From Desulfobacterales bacterium (lineage in GTDB: Bacteria; Desulfobacterota; Desulfobacteria; Desulfobacterales; RPRI01), in assembly GCA_020052975.1 (NCBI GenBank), contig JAGVOC010000136.1:1-7663 (forward strand): 7,663 nucleotides of DNA, in the 5' to 3' direction. A program made the position numbers and the translations under genes. Position 1 is the stretch's first letter, and each line of letters opens with the position of its first letter. The notes beneath the pieces are model-generated. The model did not search any database and was not told where the DNA came from. It saw nothing but the letters and a program-made list of their open reading frames with translations. Below are positions 1 to 5,817 of the stretch, in pieces.

Positions 1-414
1 CGGTAGTTCAAGGGAGCGGCGTTCTGGCAACAGGGGGTCGTGAGTTCCCAATTGGCAATACGGCAGGCCGCAACGAAAGTGAACCTATAAGTAGCCTCGT
101 AAAAAAACTAATGAAGATGCCGACCCAGTGGACGTATGGGGAAGGCCGAAGCCCGGCAGATTGGAAAACGGAAGCGTTTGTCGGGATCTTCCGGGGTAGC
201 AGGGGCGGCATGTTGCAGAAAGATGAATAACCCAGTGCTGGAGACCCGATGCGGTGATAGATGAGGTACATCAACCGGCGCGTATAAGGCGAAACCGAAG
301 TCGCGGCGGGTCGCATCGGGAGTCGGAGGGGTCAATAGTACCGGTTTGAGGGTATGGGACAACATAACCCGGCCCGAGGGAAGAGGCCCTGCTTTGTTCA
401 CGCAACCAAAGAGT

Positions 415-427
415 GGAGGAGGAGGGG
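415..427 (+). promoter_or_regulatory. Strong ribosome binding site deciding the maturase start
   Basis: A run of GGAGGAGGAGGGG ends nine bases before the ATG at 437. A GTG at 413 is in the same frame and would give eight more residues, but it would lie upstream of and inside this Shine-Dalgarno run, so 437 is the better start. Confidence 0.75.
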
Positions 428-436
428 ATTGCAGGA

Positions 437-1771
437 ATGCTAACAACCCCGGAAAGCATCAGGACACTACAGAGGAAGCTTTACCGCAAGGCCAAGCAGG
501 AAAAGGCCTGCCGTTTCCATGCCTTGTATGACAAGGTTTATAGGGTGGACATCCTCAGTCACGCCTATAATCTTGTACGTTCCAGCAAAGGCAGCGCCGG
601 TATAGATGGCGTTACCTTCGGGGAGATCGAGGCAAAAGAAGGGGCAACCGCTTTCACAGCGGAGCTGGCGGAGGCACTGAGAAACAAGAGATATGAACCA
701 AGTCCGGTCAAGCGGGTTATGATACCCAAATCTGACGGCGGTCATCGCCCTTTGGGTATTCCGACCATACGTGACCGGGTGGCTCAGATGGCGGCAAAGC
801 TTGTCATCGAGCCGATCTTCGAAGCGGACTTTTGTGATACATCCTACGGGTTCAGACCCGGGAGGTCTGTTCATGATGCCGTCGATGATGTGGCACAAGC
901 CTTAAGTTATGGGTACAACAAGGTCATTGATGCAGATTTATCCAAGTACTTCGATACCATACCCCACGACAAGCTCATGATCATGGTTGCCGAGCGAATC
1001 TGTGACGGGACAATGTTGCGGCTGATACGTATGTGGCTCAAAGCCCCGGTCATAGAAGTGGATAAAGATGGGACGAATCGCACAATCGGCGGAGGAAAGG
1101 GCAACCGTAAAGGGACACCGCAGGGCGGCGTTATTTCACCATTACTGTCCAACCTGTTTTTACATCTGTTGGACAGGATATGGGAAAGACGTGATCTTAA
1201 GTGGAATATAGGGGCGCGTATCGTCCGGTATGCAGATGACATTGTTGTGATGTGCCGGAAAAGCACTGACCCGGCAATGGTAGTACTGCGGCGAGTTCTT
1301 GAACGGATGGGACTTAAGCTGAACGAGTCCAAGACGCGGGTAGTAGACGCCTGTCAGGAGGGGTTCACCTTCCTTGGGTTTGAAATCTGGATGGCGAAGA
1401 GCTACCGGACTGGAAACTACTATCCCCACGTTCAGCCTTCGAAGAAATCCCTTAAAGCGATTAAAGATCGAATAACCGAACTGACAGTCAGGACACGGAC
1501 GGTTATGCCCCTGAACCTGATGGTCAACGAGGTAAACACGACGGTTCGCGGCTGGGTAGGCTACTTTCATGTGCGTAATTGCAGCACGGTTTTAAGCGAT
1601 GTGCGATTGCACCTGGAAGAACGCCTGAGAACCCATTTGCGGAAGCGTTATAAGATCAGAGATCGGAAAACAGGGTATGTCCGGTTCACAAATCGGAGTC
1701 TGTATGAGACATACGGGCTTTATAAAGTGCCAACGACAGCGGGCTGGAAAAAGGCGCAAGCTCTGCAGTGA
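437..1771 (+). CDS. ltrA: Group II intron reverse transcriptase/maturase
   Basis: A 444-residue intron-encoded protein that binds its own intron RNA, assists splicing and copies the intron into DNA during retrohoming. Visible reverse transcriptase blocks: GIDGVTF (55-61), TSYGFRPGRS (135-144), DADLSKYFDTIPHD (165-178, first catalytic Asp), GTPQGG (226-231), the YADD active site (265-268) and FLGFEIW (about 312). The maturase/X region follows, with VRGWVGYF ending near residue 379, and the protein ends with a GLYKVPTTAGWKKA segment. There is no HNH endonuclease domain after this, so it is one of the endonuclease-lacking maturases, which as a group are thought to depend on single-stranded or replication-fork targets. 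The frame is unbroken and all catalytic aspartates are present. Start chosen at 437 because of the Shine-Dalgarno run just upstream. Confidence 0.96.
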   Translation: MLTTPESIRTLQRKLYRKAKQEKACRFHALYDKVYRVDILSHAYNLVRSSKGSAGIDGVTFGEIEAKEGATAFTAELAEALRNKRYEPSPVKRVMIPKSDGGHRPLGIPTIRDRVAQMAAKLVIEPIFEADFCDTSYGFRPGRSVHDAVDDVAQALSYGYNKVIDADLSKYFDTIPHDKLMIMVAERICDGTMLRLIRMWLKAPVIEVDKDGTNRTIGGGKGNRKGTPQGGVISPLLSNLFLHLLDRIWERRDLKWNIGARIVRYADDIVVMCRKSTDPAMVVLRRVLERMGLKLNESKTRVVDACQEGFTFLGFEIWMAKSYRTGNYYPHVQPSKKSLKAIKDRITELTVRTRTVMPLNLMVNEVNTTVRGWVGYFHVRNCSTVLSDVRLHLEERLRTHLRKRYKIRDRKTGYVRFTNRSLYETYGLYKVPTTAGWKKAQALQ

Positions 1772-1782
1772 AGGACATCGGA

Positions 1783-1815
1783 AAGCCGTGTGCGGGAAAA
1801 TCGCATGCACGGTTT
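1783..1815 (+). ncRNA. Group II intron domain V
   Basis: A roughly 33-base hairpin with the AGC catalytic triad near its 5' base (AAGCCGTG), a short upper stem TGCGG/TCGCA closing an A-rich GAAAA loop, and the returning strand GCACGGTTT. This is the conserved catalytic hairpin of group II introns. The loop appears to be five bases rather than the usual GAAA tetraloop, a small deviation. Confidence 0.85.
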
Positions 1816-1931
1816 GATGAGGGAGGGATGGTTGAGGCAGTCATGGTTGGGATAATGAGGCACCGTCGAACGAAAGGGGCGGAAACTGATAGGCCGAACC
1901 TAAAACCGCATATACCATCTCTCTACTCTAC
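1816..1931 (+). ncRNA. Group II intron domain VI with branch-point A1925
   Basis: Bases 1819-1831 (GAGGGAGGGATGG) pair with 1915-1928 (CCATCTCTCTACTC), including two G-U pairs and leaving A1925 unpaired. This matches the bulged branch-point adenosine used for lariat formation. The distal part (about 1832-1914, some 80 bases) is long for a domain VI, which is usually about 35-60 bases in total, and must fold into extra helices. Confidence 0.75.
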
Positions 1932-2056
1932 CCTATATCCCTAATATCATTCGAAGCGTGTTGATATTTTGGGCGGTTCAGGAGCTGGGCATGTCGGCCA
2001 CTGCCGTAGGGCGTCCCCATGGTGTCCTCGAGATCGTCAATGTGAACATTCCTTAG
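1932..2056 (+). pseudogene. C-terminal fragment of an IS200/REP-type (Y1) transposase
   Basis: The frame read from 1934 gives about 40 residues including RSVLIFWAVQELGMSATAVG. This resembles the C-terminal helix-turn-helix tail of REP-associated Y1 transposases, which carry a 'YWAVRELGMSxTxVGRxLGVSQxAVSRSVxRGE' type segment. After VGR the match decays (PHGVLEIVNVNIP, then a stop at 2054). The catalytic HUH and Tyr part is absent: it would lie upstream of the intron, outside the window. The group II intron therefore appears to sit inside or at the edge of a transposase gene, a common target type. The assignment is from memory of the family motif, and the segment is short. Confidence 0.5.
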
Positions 2057-2652
2057 GGTTTCCAATTAGGCAGTGTATATCGGAAATTTCTTCCCTCTTG
2101 TTGACGCACAGACTGATAGAAATCACATTTTGCACAATTGCCGACTTTCTGGGCAAATGAGCCTTGCACACTGCCTCCGCAGAGTGTTCCCACCAACATC
2201 CAACAGATTCTCCCACCGTAACTGCCACCGTTGATGCGTTCGTCTTTCTCCCAGACACTTGCCGGACAAACCCCAAGTTCAACCGCATTTTTGCCGCCAG
2301 GTTCACGGCCACACTTCTTGAATTCCCAGCAATTCAGGTGCTGAGTTCGTTGTCCCTTGAATTCCATTTCACTACCTTGATACATTGTGCTTGCCGTCAG
2401 GATTCTGGCCAACTCCCTGTATGGAACATCTGATGGCAATTGCTTCGAGTCGGCAATCCAAGTCTGCATCGCTTCCAGGAAATCCAAGAGGCAATGGTTC
2501 TTCCAAGGTGCTTCTCCCGTGATTCTGGTATCAGCCCCGTAGTCTCTCTTGATCAGTTCATGATTCTTCTCCCAATCCTGCCGAAGGGCATTCATGAATC
2601 GGATGAAAGTTTCCTTGGAGTCGACGTGTTGCTCTTCTTTCAGGAATTCCAT
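2053..2652 (-). CDS. DUF7660-like domain fused to a two-CW cysteine-rich domain
   Basis: A 199-residue, probably cytosolic protein with no signal peptide. Residues 1-95 resemble the small DUF7660 family (ETFIRFMNALRQDW, then PWKNHCLLDFLEAMQTWIAD, then a final helix near RELARILTASTMY), whose function is unknown. Residues 105-190 match the two-CW domain: NCWEFKKCGREPGG (107-120), C129, ICWMLVGTLCGG (149-160) and the NCAKC pair (C173, C176). The seven cysteines suggest metal or iron-sulfur binding. In deltaproteobacteria this domain often accompanies signalling proteins, so a redox or metal-sensing role is an inference. An internal MEF at residue 96 marks the domain junction and would permit separate translation. 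Start chosen at 2652, preceded by an AAGAGAG purine tract. The stop overlaps the end of the transposase remnant on the other strand, so the two converge. Confidence 0.75.
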   Translation of the reverse strand: MEFLKEEQHVDSKETFIRFMNALRQDWEKNHELIKRDYGADTRITGEAPWKNHCLLDFLEAMQTWIADSKQLPSDVPYRELARILTASTMYQGSEMEFKGQRTQHLNCWEFKKCGREPGGKNAVELGVCPASVWEKDERINGGSYGGRICWMLVGTLCGGSVQGSFAQKVGNCAKCDFYQSVRQQEGRNFRYTLPNWKP

Positions 2653-2677
2653 TTTCTCTCTTCTTTCCGAACGTTCA

Positions 2678-2716
2678 GTTCACCGGGAGCCTGATTTCCT
2701 GGCAATTCGGTGGAAC
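2678..2716 (+). repeat. Imperfect hairpin just upstream of the intron fragment
   Basis: GTTCACCG (2678-2685) can pair with CGGTGGAAC (2708-2716) with one bulged base, with a possible inner GCC/GGC pairing. It ends seven bases before the start of the group II intron fragment at 2724. Some group II introns (class C) insert just downstream of terminator-like hairpins, so this may be the original target; it may equally be a chance palindrome. Confidence 0.4.
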
Positions 2717-2723
2717 GACTTAT

Positions 2724-2908
2724 GTACGCCCGGCACGGGCGTGAAATTATGGGGCGAAAGTCCCCTATACGTGAATCCTGTTAATATGTTTAATACATTA
2801 ACAAAAGTATTAGCCGAAGGCAAGGGCATCTTCGTGAGAAGCTGTCTGAAGGCGGAGCGAAGCGGATGGAGACGAACAGAAACCCCTTATTTTTTAGTTG
2901 GGGCTATG
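2724..2908 (+). mobile_element. 5' fragment of a second group II intron (domain I only)
   Basis: Begins with GTACGCCCGGCACGGGCG, one variant of the GUGCGCCCGGCAUGGGCG 5' end of many bacterial group II introns, with a perfect CGCCCG/CGGGCG hairpin. A second GGGG...CCCC hairpin with the AAGTCCCC phrase follows (about 2750-2772). Later a CTGAAGG...GACGAACAGAAA segment (about 2847-2884) has the look of domain I near the exon-binding region. No maturase frame and no domain V or VI follow; the sequence runs into the yoeB 3' end at 2916. It differs from the intron at the left edge, so it is an independent, truncated insertion. An alternative is a domesticated structured RNA derived from an intron. 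The 3' limit is approximate. Confidence 0.7.
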
Positions 2909-2915
2909 GAGAGGA

Positions 2916-3170
2916 TCAGTAATGGTATCGCAATTGTACGATATGGATTGCATCTTCGGAAATCTTATAGACAAATCTGTGTTCATCGGTAATTCGCCTC
3001 GACCAGTAGCCAGAAAGGGCATGTTTTAATGGTTCCGGCTTGCCTATACCCTCAAAGGAATTCCTTTTGGTCTCATTAATAAGGGTATTGATACGTCGGA
3101 GAATTTTTTTATCGGTTTTTTGCCAGAAGAGATAGTCCTCCCACGCGTTGTCGGAGAAGATGAGCTTCAC
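2916..3170 (-). CDS. yoeB: YoeB/Txe-family mRNA interferase toxin
   Basis: An 84-residue ribosome-dependent endoribonuclease toxin that cuts mRNA in the ribosomal A site and is neutralised by YefM. The length and sequence match E. coli YoeB closely: it opens with MKLIFSDNAWEDYLFW, carries GKPEPLKH (43-50) and SGYWSRRI (53-60), and ends RYHY. The residues used in catalysis in E. coli YoeB are all present: Glu46, Arg65, His83 and the terminal Tyr84. The start is GTG at 3170, whose GTGA overlaps the antitoxin stop by four bases, so translation is coupled and antitoxin is made first. The gene appears intact. Its 3' end abuts the group II intron fragment, with only a weak CCCC/GGGG hairpin as a possible terminator. 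Confidence 0.95.
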   Translation of the reverse strand: MKLIFSDNAWEDYLFWQKTDKKILRRINTLINETKRNSFEGIGKPEPLKHALSGYWSRRITDEHRFVYKISEDAIHIVQLRYHY

Positions 3171-3418
3171 TCTGCAAGTTCCTTTTCAGTTCCTTTTCCG
3201 TTCTCAAGCTGGGTAATAGATTCCATTAACCGACTTGTGTTTTTTGGTGACCGTAATAGGTAGGCCGTCTCTTCAAGGGCTTCATAGTCCTCAAGTGACA
3301 TAATGACCACAGAATTCTCGGAGTTACGTGTTATAATTACCGGGGCGTGGTCCCTACAAACTTTTTCCATTGTTTTTGCAAGGTTTTGCCTTGCAGATGT
3401 ATAGGTTATCGCTTCCAT
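3167..3418 (-). CDS. yefM: YefM/Phd-family antitoxin
   Basis: An 83-residue antitoxin that binds YoeB through its C-terminal tail and represses its own operon through its N-terminal DNA-binding fold. The Phd/YefM fold is clear: ITYTSARQNLAKTMEKVC (4-21), then PVIITRNSENSVVIMSLEDYEALEET (26-51), then a charged, probably disordered tail ending GKGTEKELAE. It is the first gene of the operon and overlaps the toxin start by four bases. ATG at 3418 follows a near-perfect AGGAGGT ribosome site at a five-base spacing. No lesion is visible. Confidence 0.95.
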   Translation of the reverse strand: MEAITYTSARQNLAKTMEKVCRDHAPVIITRNSENSVVIMSLEDYEALEETAYLLRSPKNTSRLMESITQLENGKGTEKELAE

Positions 3419-3423
3419 TTAGC

Positions 3424-3467
3424 ACCTCCTGTACAGTTTATTGTACATATAAAAAAGGGGTTGTCAA
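3424..3467 (-). promoter_or_regulatory. yefM-yoeB promoter, paired TGTACA operator and RBS
   Basis: On the minus strand a perfect -35 TTGACA (3462-3467) is followed after 16 bases by a -10 TACAAT (3440-3445). Two TGTACA palindromes lie at 3442-3447 and 3430-3435 with centres exactly 12 bp apart. Paired TGTACA cores about one helical turn apart are the known YefM operator arrangement in E. coli. One box overlaps the -10, so YefM binding would block RNA polymerase. The second box runs directly into AGGAGGT (3424-3430), the ribosome binding site. Confidence 0.9.
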
Positions 3468-3628
3468 GCGGATCTTTCGAACCCCAACAAGCCAAAGCAC
3501 CAGATGCAAAAGGCCGGGGAGTTTATTAACGGCTGGAGAGATATTTGATAACCCACTAAAACTCTTTGACAATTCAGACGCAATATGGTCTTTTAAAGCC
3601 GCTTTTCAGCAGACCCATCAAAATTCTC

Positions 3629-3811
3629 ATGCGTTCTGTTTACGCATTACATTTACATGTTATTTTGCTCATAACTTGCTATTTTATCATGCAAGGGTGC
3701 ACGAAAAAGTATCCGTATCCGGAACAAAAGTTATCTGAAGGTTGTTTTTATATAAAGGAAGCATTGTATTTGCTGCGGGAAAAAATAATTTCAGACATAA
3801 AGAACGAATAA
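3629..3811 (+). CDS. Doubtful small hydrophobic or lipoprotein-like ORF
   Basis: A possible 60-residue product with a hydrophobic stretch (about residues 5-22) ending in MQGC, followed by a polar region. This superficially resembles a lipoprotein signal, but the -3 position of the lipobox is Met rather than Leu/Ile/Val. There is no Shine-Dalgarno sequence before the ATG at 3629; an in-frame TTG at 3566 is no better. The end overlaps an inverted repeat. No family is recognised. It is more likely non-coding or a remnant than a real gene. Confidence 0.15.
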   Translation: MRSVYALHLHVILLITCYFIMQGCTKKYPYPEQKLSEGCFYIKEALYLLREKIISDIKNE

Positions 3812-3833
3812 AACATGATTCTTATGTCTGAAA
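3789..3833 (-). terminator. 12-bp perfect inverted repeat, likely terminator of the TIR-like gene
   Basis: TTTCAGACATAA (3789-3800) is exactly complementary to TTATGTCTGAAA (3822-3833). Three further pairs form inside if A3801 is bulged, leaving a loop of about 14 bases. Read on the minus strand the stem is followed by TTATTTTT, so it could end transcripts from the minus-strand gene that stops at 3955. The loop is large and the stem AT-rich for a classical terminator, so it could also be the ends of a tiny mobile repeat. Confidence 0.5.
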
Positions 3834-3849
3834 AAATAGAAACGCATAA

Positions 3850-3999
3850 AAACATGGGCGTCCCTATGTAGCCTTGGTGGCTGTGAGAGATGACTGTTCC
3901 ATCATCAAGGAAAATGGACTAAACTATTACCACCTCAGGGTTGGCGTTCTGTCCTCAGTGCCGACCTGCTCGAAAATCGACGACCATATCTTCGAATGA
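3850..3999 (+). pseudogene. Short open remnant of an unrecognised gene
   Basis: One plus-strand frame is open for about 49 codons and reads PYVALVAVRDDCSIIKEN followed by GLNYYHLR, a protein-like composition with a plausible strand-turn-strand pattern. A stop precedes it at 3847 and there is no start codon with a ribosome site. From 3955 onward it merely overlaps the TIR-like gene antisense. I do not recognise the family. It may be the debris of a gene cut by the same events that brought in the neighbouring module, or chance. Confidence 0.2.
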
Positions 4000-5106
4000 T
4001 ATTGCTCCATTTTTCGAGCAGACTATCTGATATCTAGCCTCCTTCGGAAGGATCACGTTGGCAGATTTTAGAAACTCCTCGATGTTAAGTTCCGTGTTTA
4101 CAACAAAGACAATGTAAAAGTGGTCCATTAGCGACAGTTTGCTTTCGATATCAGCAATCTTTTCGTCTATGCGTGATCCTGAACGGAGCAATATATTTAA
4201 GTTCTCTGCGACTAAGATGCTGCTCTTCTCCTTAGCCTTTGCGGTTTGTACTGCCTTTTCGTGCGCCTTCTTATCATCTCTCAATTGAGATAGCGCTTCT
4301 GCTAATGCCGCTGCCTTTCTTTCCGTTCGGTAGAGCACAACACCCAAGTCATCGAGATATGTTGTGAGGTCTGCCTCAGCATCGATCTTGCCAATGTATA
4401 CATAGAAGCGCTTGTCGTGCTGCCCGAATCCGCGAAATGCGGTGTCTTCAATGGCTTCAGACAAGAACCATTTATCGTCTTTTGCCTCGAAACCCGATAG
4501 TTCCATCCTCCGGAGAATTGTTTTGTCAGAGACTTGCTCATGAGAGGGCTCGCGGTCCTTCGCCTCAGTGAGCCTGACAGCATCCCGAATCGCTCTGTCG
4601 AGCTCTGATGCAATGTTCTTCACGTTGTACTTAATCGTGTCATAGCTTTGGATGTTGAAGGCGAGATCAAGACCTTCCTTCTGCAGTGGGATGATATGCT
4701 TCCGGAGGGCAGTCATCAGGCCGTACTCGTAGTACACGTTTGGATTGGGGATGTTGGTATGCTCCTTAATGGTGTCATCAAGGATCACAATGCAGAATCT
4801 GGCTTCAATAATCTTGCCGCAAATCTTCGTGCAGAAGATATCTTGCCCGTAGGCTCGCTCCTTGACTGCTATAATCGGTTCAATCCCAACTTTTGTGAGT
4901 TTCTCAGAGATGAGTTCCAAGATGGGCTCGAGATCGTCTTGGGTTGGACACGCAATGAAGCAGGATTTCGATGCGCCAAAGACCTTTCCACATCTGTGTT
5001 CCTTCCTGATGAAACAATGTTCATTGACACGAAACGAACCTACTGCCGGTTCTCTACCACCGAGGAAGTCCATGCCCGGGAAAAAGTCTAGAGAATGCCA
5101 TACCAT
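3955..5106 (-). CDS. TIR-like/nucleoside-deoxyribosyltransferase-fold protein, putative defence effector
   Basis: A 383-residue, probably soluble protein. Residues 47-175 look like a TIR-like Rossmann-type domain: first strand KSCFIACPTQDD (47-58), helix DLEPILELISEKLTKVG, DIFCTKICGKIIEARFCIVILDDT (89-112), then NPNVYYEYGLMTALRKHIIPLQ (121-142). In such folds the Glu of NVYYEYG (Glu127) is the expected catalytic residue of NAD glycohydrolases and nucleoside deoxyribosyltransferases. Residues 190-250 are of unknown type; 258-325 are helical and charged, possibly coiled coil; 330-383 return to an alpha/beta pattern. The C-terminal half matches no family I know and may be the sensor. The first 46 residues include an H-C...H-x-C cluster (30-39). 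Start at 5106 follows AGGAGAAGGGGG; the ATG at residue 12 lacks a site. It is alone, with no partner gene beside it. The enzymatic role is inferred. Confidence 0.65.
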   Translation of the reverse strand: MVWHSLDFFPGMDFLGGREPAVGSFRVNEHCFIRKEHRCGKVFGASKSCFIACPTQDDLEPILELISEKLTKVGIEPIIAVKERAYGQDIFCTKICGKIIEARFCIVILDDTIKEHTNIPNPNVYYEYGLMTALRKHIIPLQKEGLDLAFNIQSYDTIKYNVKNIASELDRAIRDAVRLTEAKDREPSHEQVSDKTILRRMELSGFEAKDDKWFLSEAIEDTAFRGFGQHDKRFYVYIGKIDAEADLTTYLDDLGVVLYRTERKAAALAEALSQLRDDKKAHEKAVQTAKAKEKSSILVAENLNILLRSGSRIDEKIADIESKLSLMDHFYIVFVVNTELNIEEFLKSANVILPKEARYQIVCSKNGAISFEDMVVDFRAGRH

Positions 5107-5283
5107 GATGCGCCCCCTTCTCCTGCGTTCGCATTATTTATCGTTCTTAATGCCTAAGCTGAGCAGATCCGATGCAAAGGTAAAGACCACGAAATAAACT
5201 GAAGCCAAAGCATCGGGTTCTGACTCCGGCAATTTGTTGTAGACACGTTAATCAGCACGCGGCGACAACAGTATAATCGCCGG

Positions 5284-5303
5284 GAGCAGAAAACATTCTG
5301 CTC
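5284..5303. repeat. Perfect 8-bp hairpin
   Basis: GAGCAGAA (5284-5291), loop AACA, TTCTGCTC (5296-5303). There is no T-run on either side, so it is not a standard terminator. It lies ten bases from a second hairpin, and the pair may be one structured site. Confidence 0.7.
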
Positions 5304-5312
5304 AGCTCAGAC

Positions 5313-5341
5313 GTTGGTGGCGCGCGTAGCGCATCGCCAAC
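5313..5341. repeat. Imperfect GC-rich palindrome
   Basis: GTTGGTGG...TCGCCAAC (5313-5320 with 5334-5341) pairs with G-T wobbles and continues through a GCGC/GCGC stem to a small loop. It is the most GC-rich stretch in an otherwise AT-rich spacer, which suggests an extragenic palindrome or the relic of a recombination site. Confidence 0.6.
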
Positions 5342-5737
5342 ATTATCAAATATAGTAATTACATATTAGACAGATTATAAATTTATTGATTGGTCATCTA
5401 TATATAAGATTCTGAAATGAATATCAATCATAATTTAAATCGGATAGAGGATATTAATGACTATTTCACCTTGTTTTATTTCTTGATTATAAAGATAATT
5501 ATCCTCATAATATTGAAACTCCCCGCTGCTTGAAGCTTGGAATCTGCTCGCTGTTTCGGTTCAACAAGCCGTTGTAATAAAATAACTGTAACATTGAAAT
5601 GCCTTGACCGGCATAAGGAGCCGTAACGAAATGGTTAGGAATGTATTGATTATTTCGGGAGCGAATAGGGGTAGGGGGTAGTATCAGGGATGTCCATAAA
5701 TAAGTAAATAACTGCCATTTTAGCATGGGGTAGAACA

Positions 5738-5812
5738 TTATTTATTGTTGCGATAAAGACTGATCTCTTCAATGAACTTGGAATCTTTCACATTGTATGT
5801 CAAAAGTTTCAT
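5738..5812 (-). pseudogene. C-terminal remnant of a VapC-like PIN toxin
   Basis: Immediately after the VapB-like antitoxin, a minus-strand frame gives 24 residues, beginning MKLLTYNVKDSKFIEEISLY, and then a stop. This matches the typical end of PIN-domain VapC toxins ('LLTxNxKDFxxIxGLxLY'), including the Asn and Asp region of the last part of the active site. The remaining ~110 residues with the other catalytic acids are missing. A deletion between the end of the antitoxin gene and the end of the toxin gene is the simplest explanation. The ATG at 5812 is probably just an internal codon; the frame stays open a little further upstream into the antitoxin gene. Confidence 0.65.
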
Positions 5813-5817
5813 CCAGA

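Larger units (their letters stand above)
1..1931 (+). mobile_element. Group II intron, 5' end beyond the window
   Basis: A retroelement made of a self-splicing RNA plus an encoded maturase/reverse transcriptase. Bases 1-436 have no convincing coding frame and consist of GC-rich pairing segments of the kind found in intron domains I-III. The maturase ORF (437-1771) sits where domain IV should be, and a domain V hairpin begins only 12 bases after its stop. Domain VI follows with a bulged A at 1925. The 3' end is placed at C1931 because the intron then ends in AC, six bases after the bulged A, the same spacing as in the lactococcal Ll.LtrB intron; 1936 is a possible alternative. The 5' splice site (GUGYG consensus) is not in the window. 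All visible core parts look intact, so the element may be active. Confidence 0.9.
3468..3954. other. Gene-poor spacer between yefM-yoeB and the TIR-like gene
   Basis: About 490 bases without a convincing full gene. It holds a doubtful small ORF (3629-3811), a strong inverted repeat (3789-3833) and a short open segment (3850-3999) that may be a gene remnant. The rest shows nothing recognisable. Confidence 0.6.
5107..5737. other. AT-rich spacer with two hairpins, no confident gene
   Basis: About 630 bases. The first 240 are of mixed composition and carry two tight hairpins (5284-5303 and 5313-5341). From 5342 onward the sequence is strongly AT-rich to about 5510. A minus-strand frame (5505-5738, 77 codons) is open but has no ribosome site and no recognised family, so it is not called. 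The upstream region of the TIR-like gene (5107-5180) has an AT-rich ATAAATAAT stretch that could be part of a promoter, without a clear -35. Confidence 0.6.

Noticed and set aside
413..436. GTG at 413 as the maturase start
   Set aside because: It would put the Shine-Dalgarno run inside the coding sequence and add a low-complexity EEEG leader; ATG at 437 has correct spacing.
2594..2992. Plus-strand 132-codon open frame
   Set aside because: It spans the start of the two-CW gene, the intron fragment and the end of yoeB, all better explained. It has no family resemblance.
4648..5197. Two plus-strand open frames over the TIR-like gene
   Set aside because: They are antisense shadows of a gene with clear motifs, with no ribosome sites and no recognisable protein features.
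5295..5341. Possible integron attC site
   Set aside because: CTCAGACGTTGG resembles an attC 3' half, but GTTGGTG does not fit GTTRRRY and no matching RYYYAAC core lies upstream. The main palindrome has the core orientation reversed (GTTGG first, CCAAC last).
5505..5738. Minus-strand 77-codon open frame downstream of the vapC remnant
   Set aside because: It has no ribosome site, no recognised motif, a composition typical of translated AT-rich non-coding DNA, and begins inside the stop region of the toxin remnant. A translated database search could reopen it.
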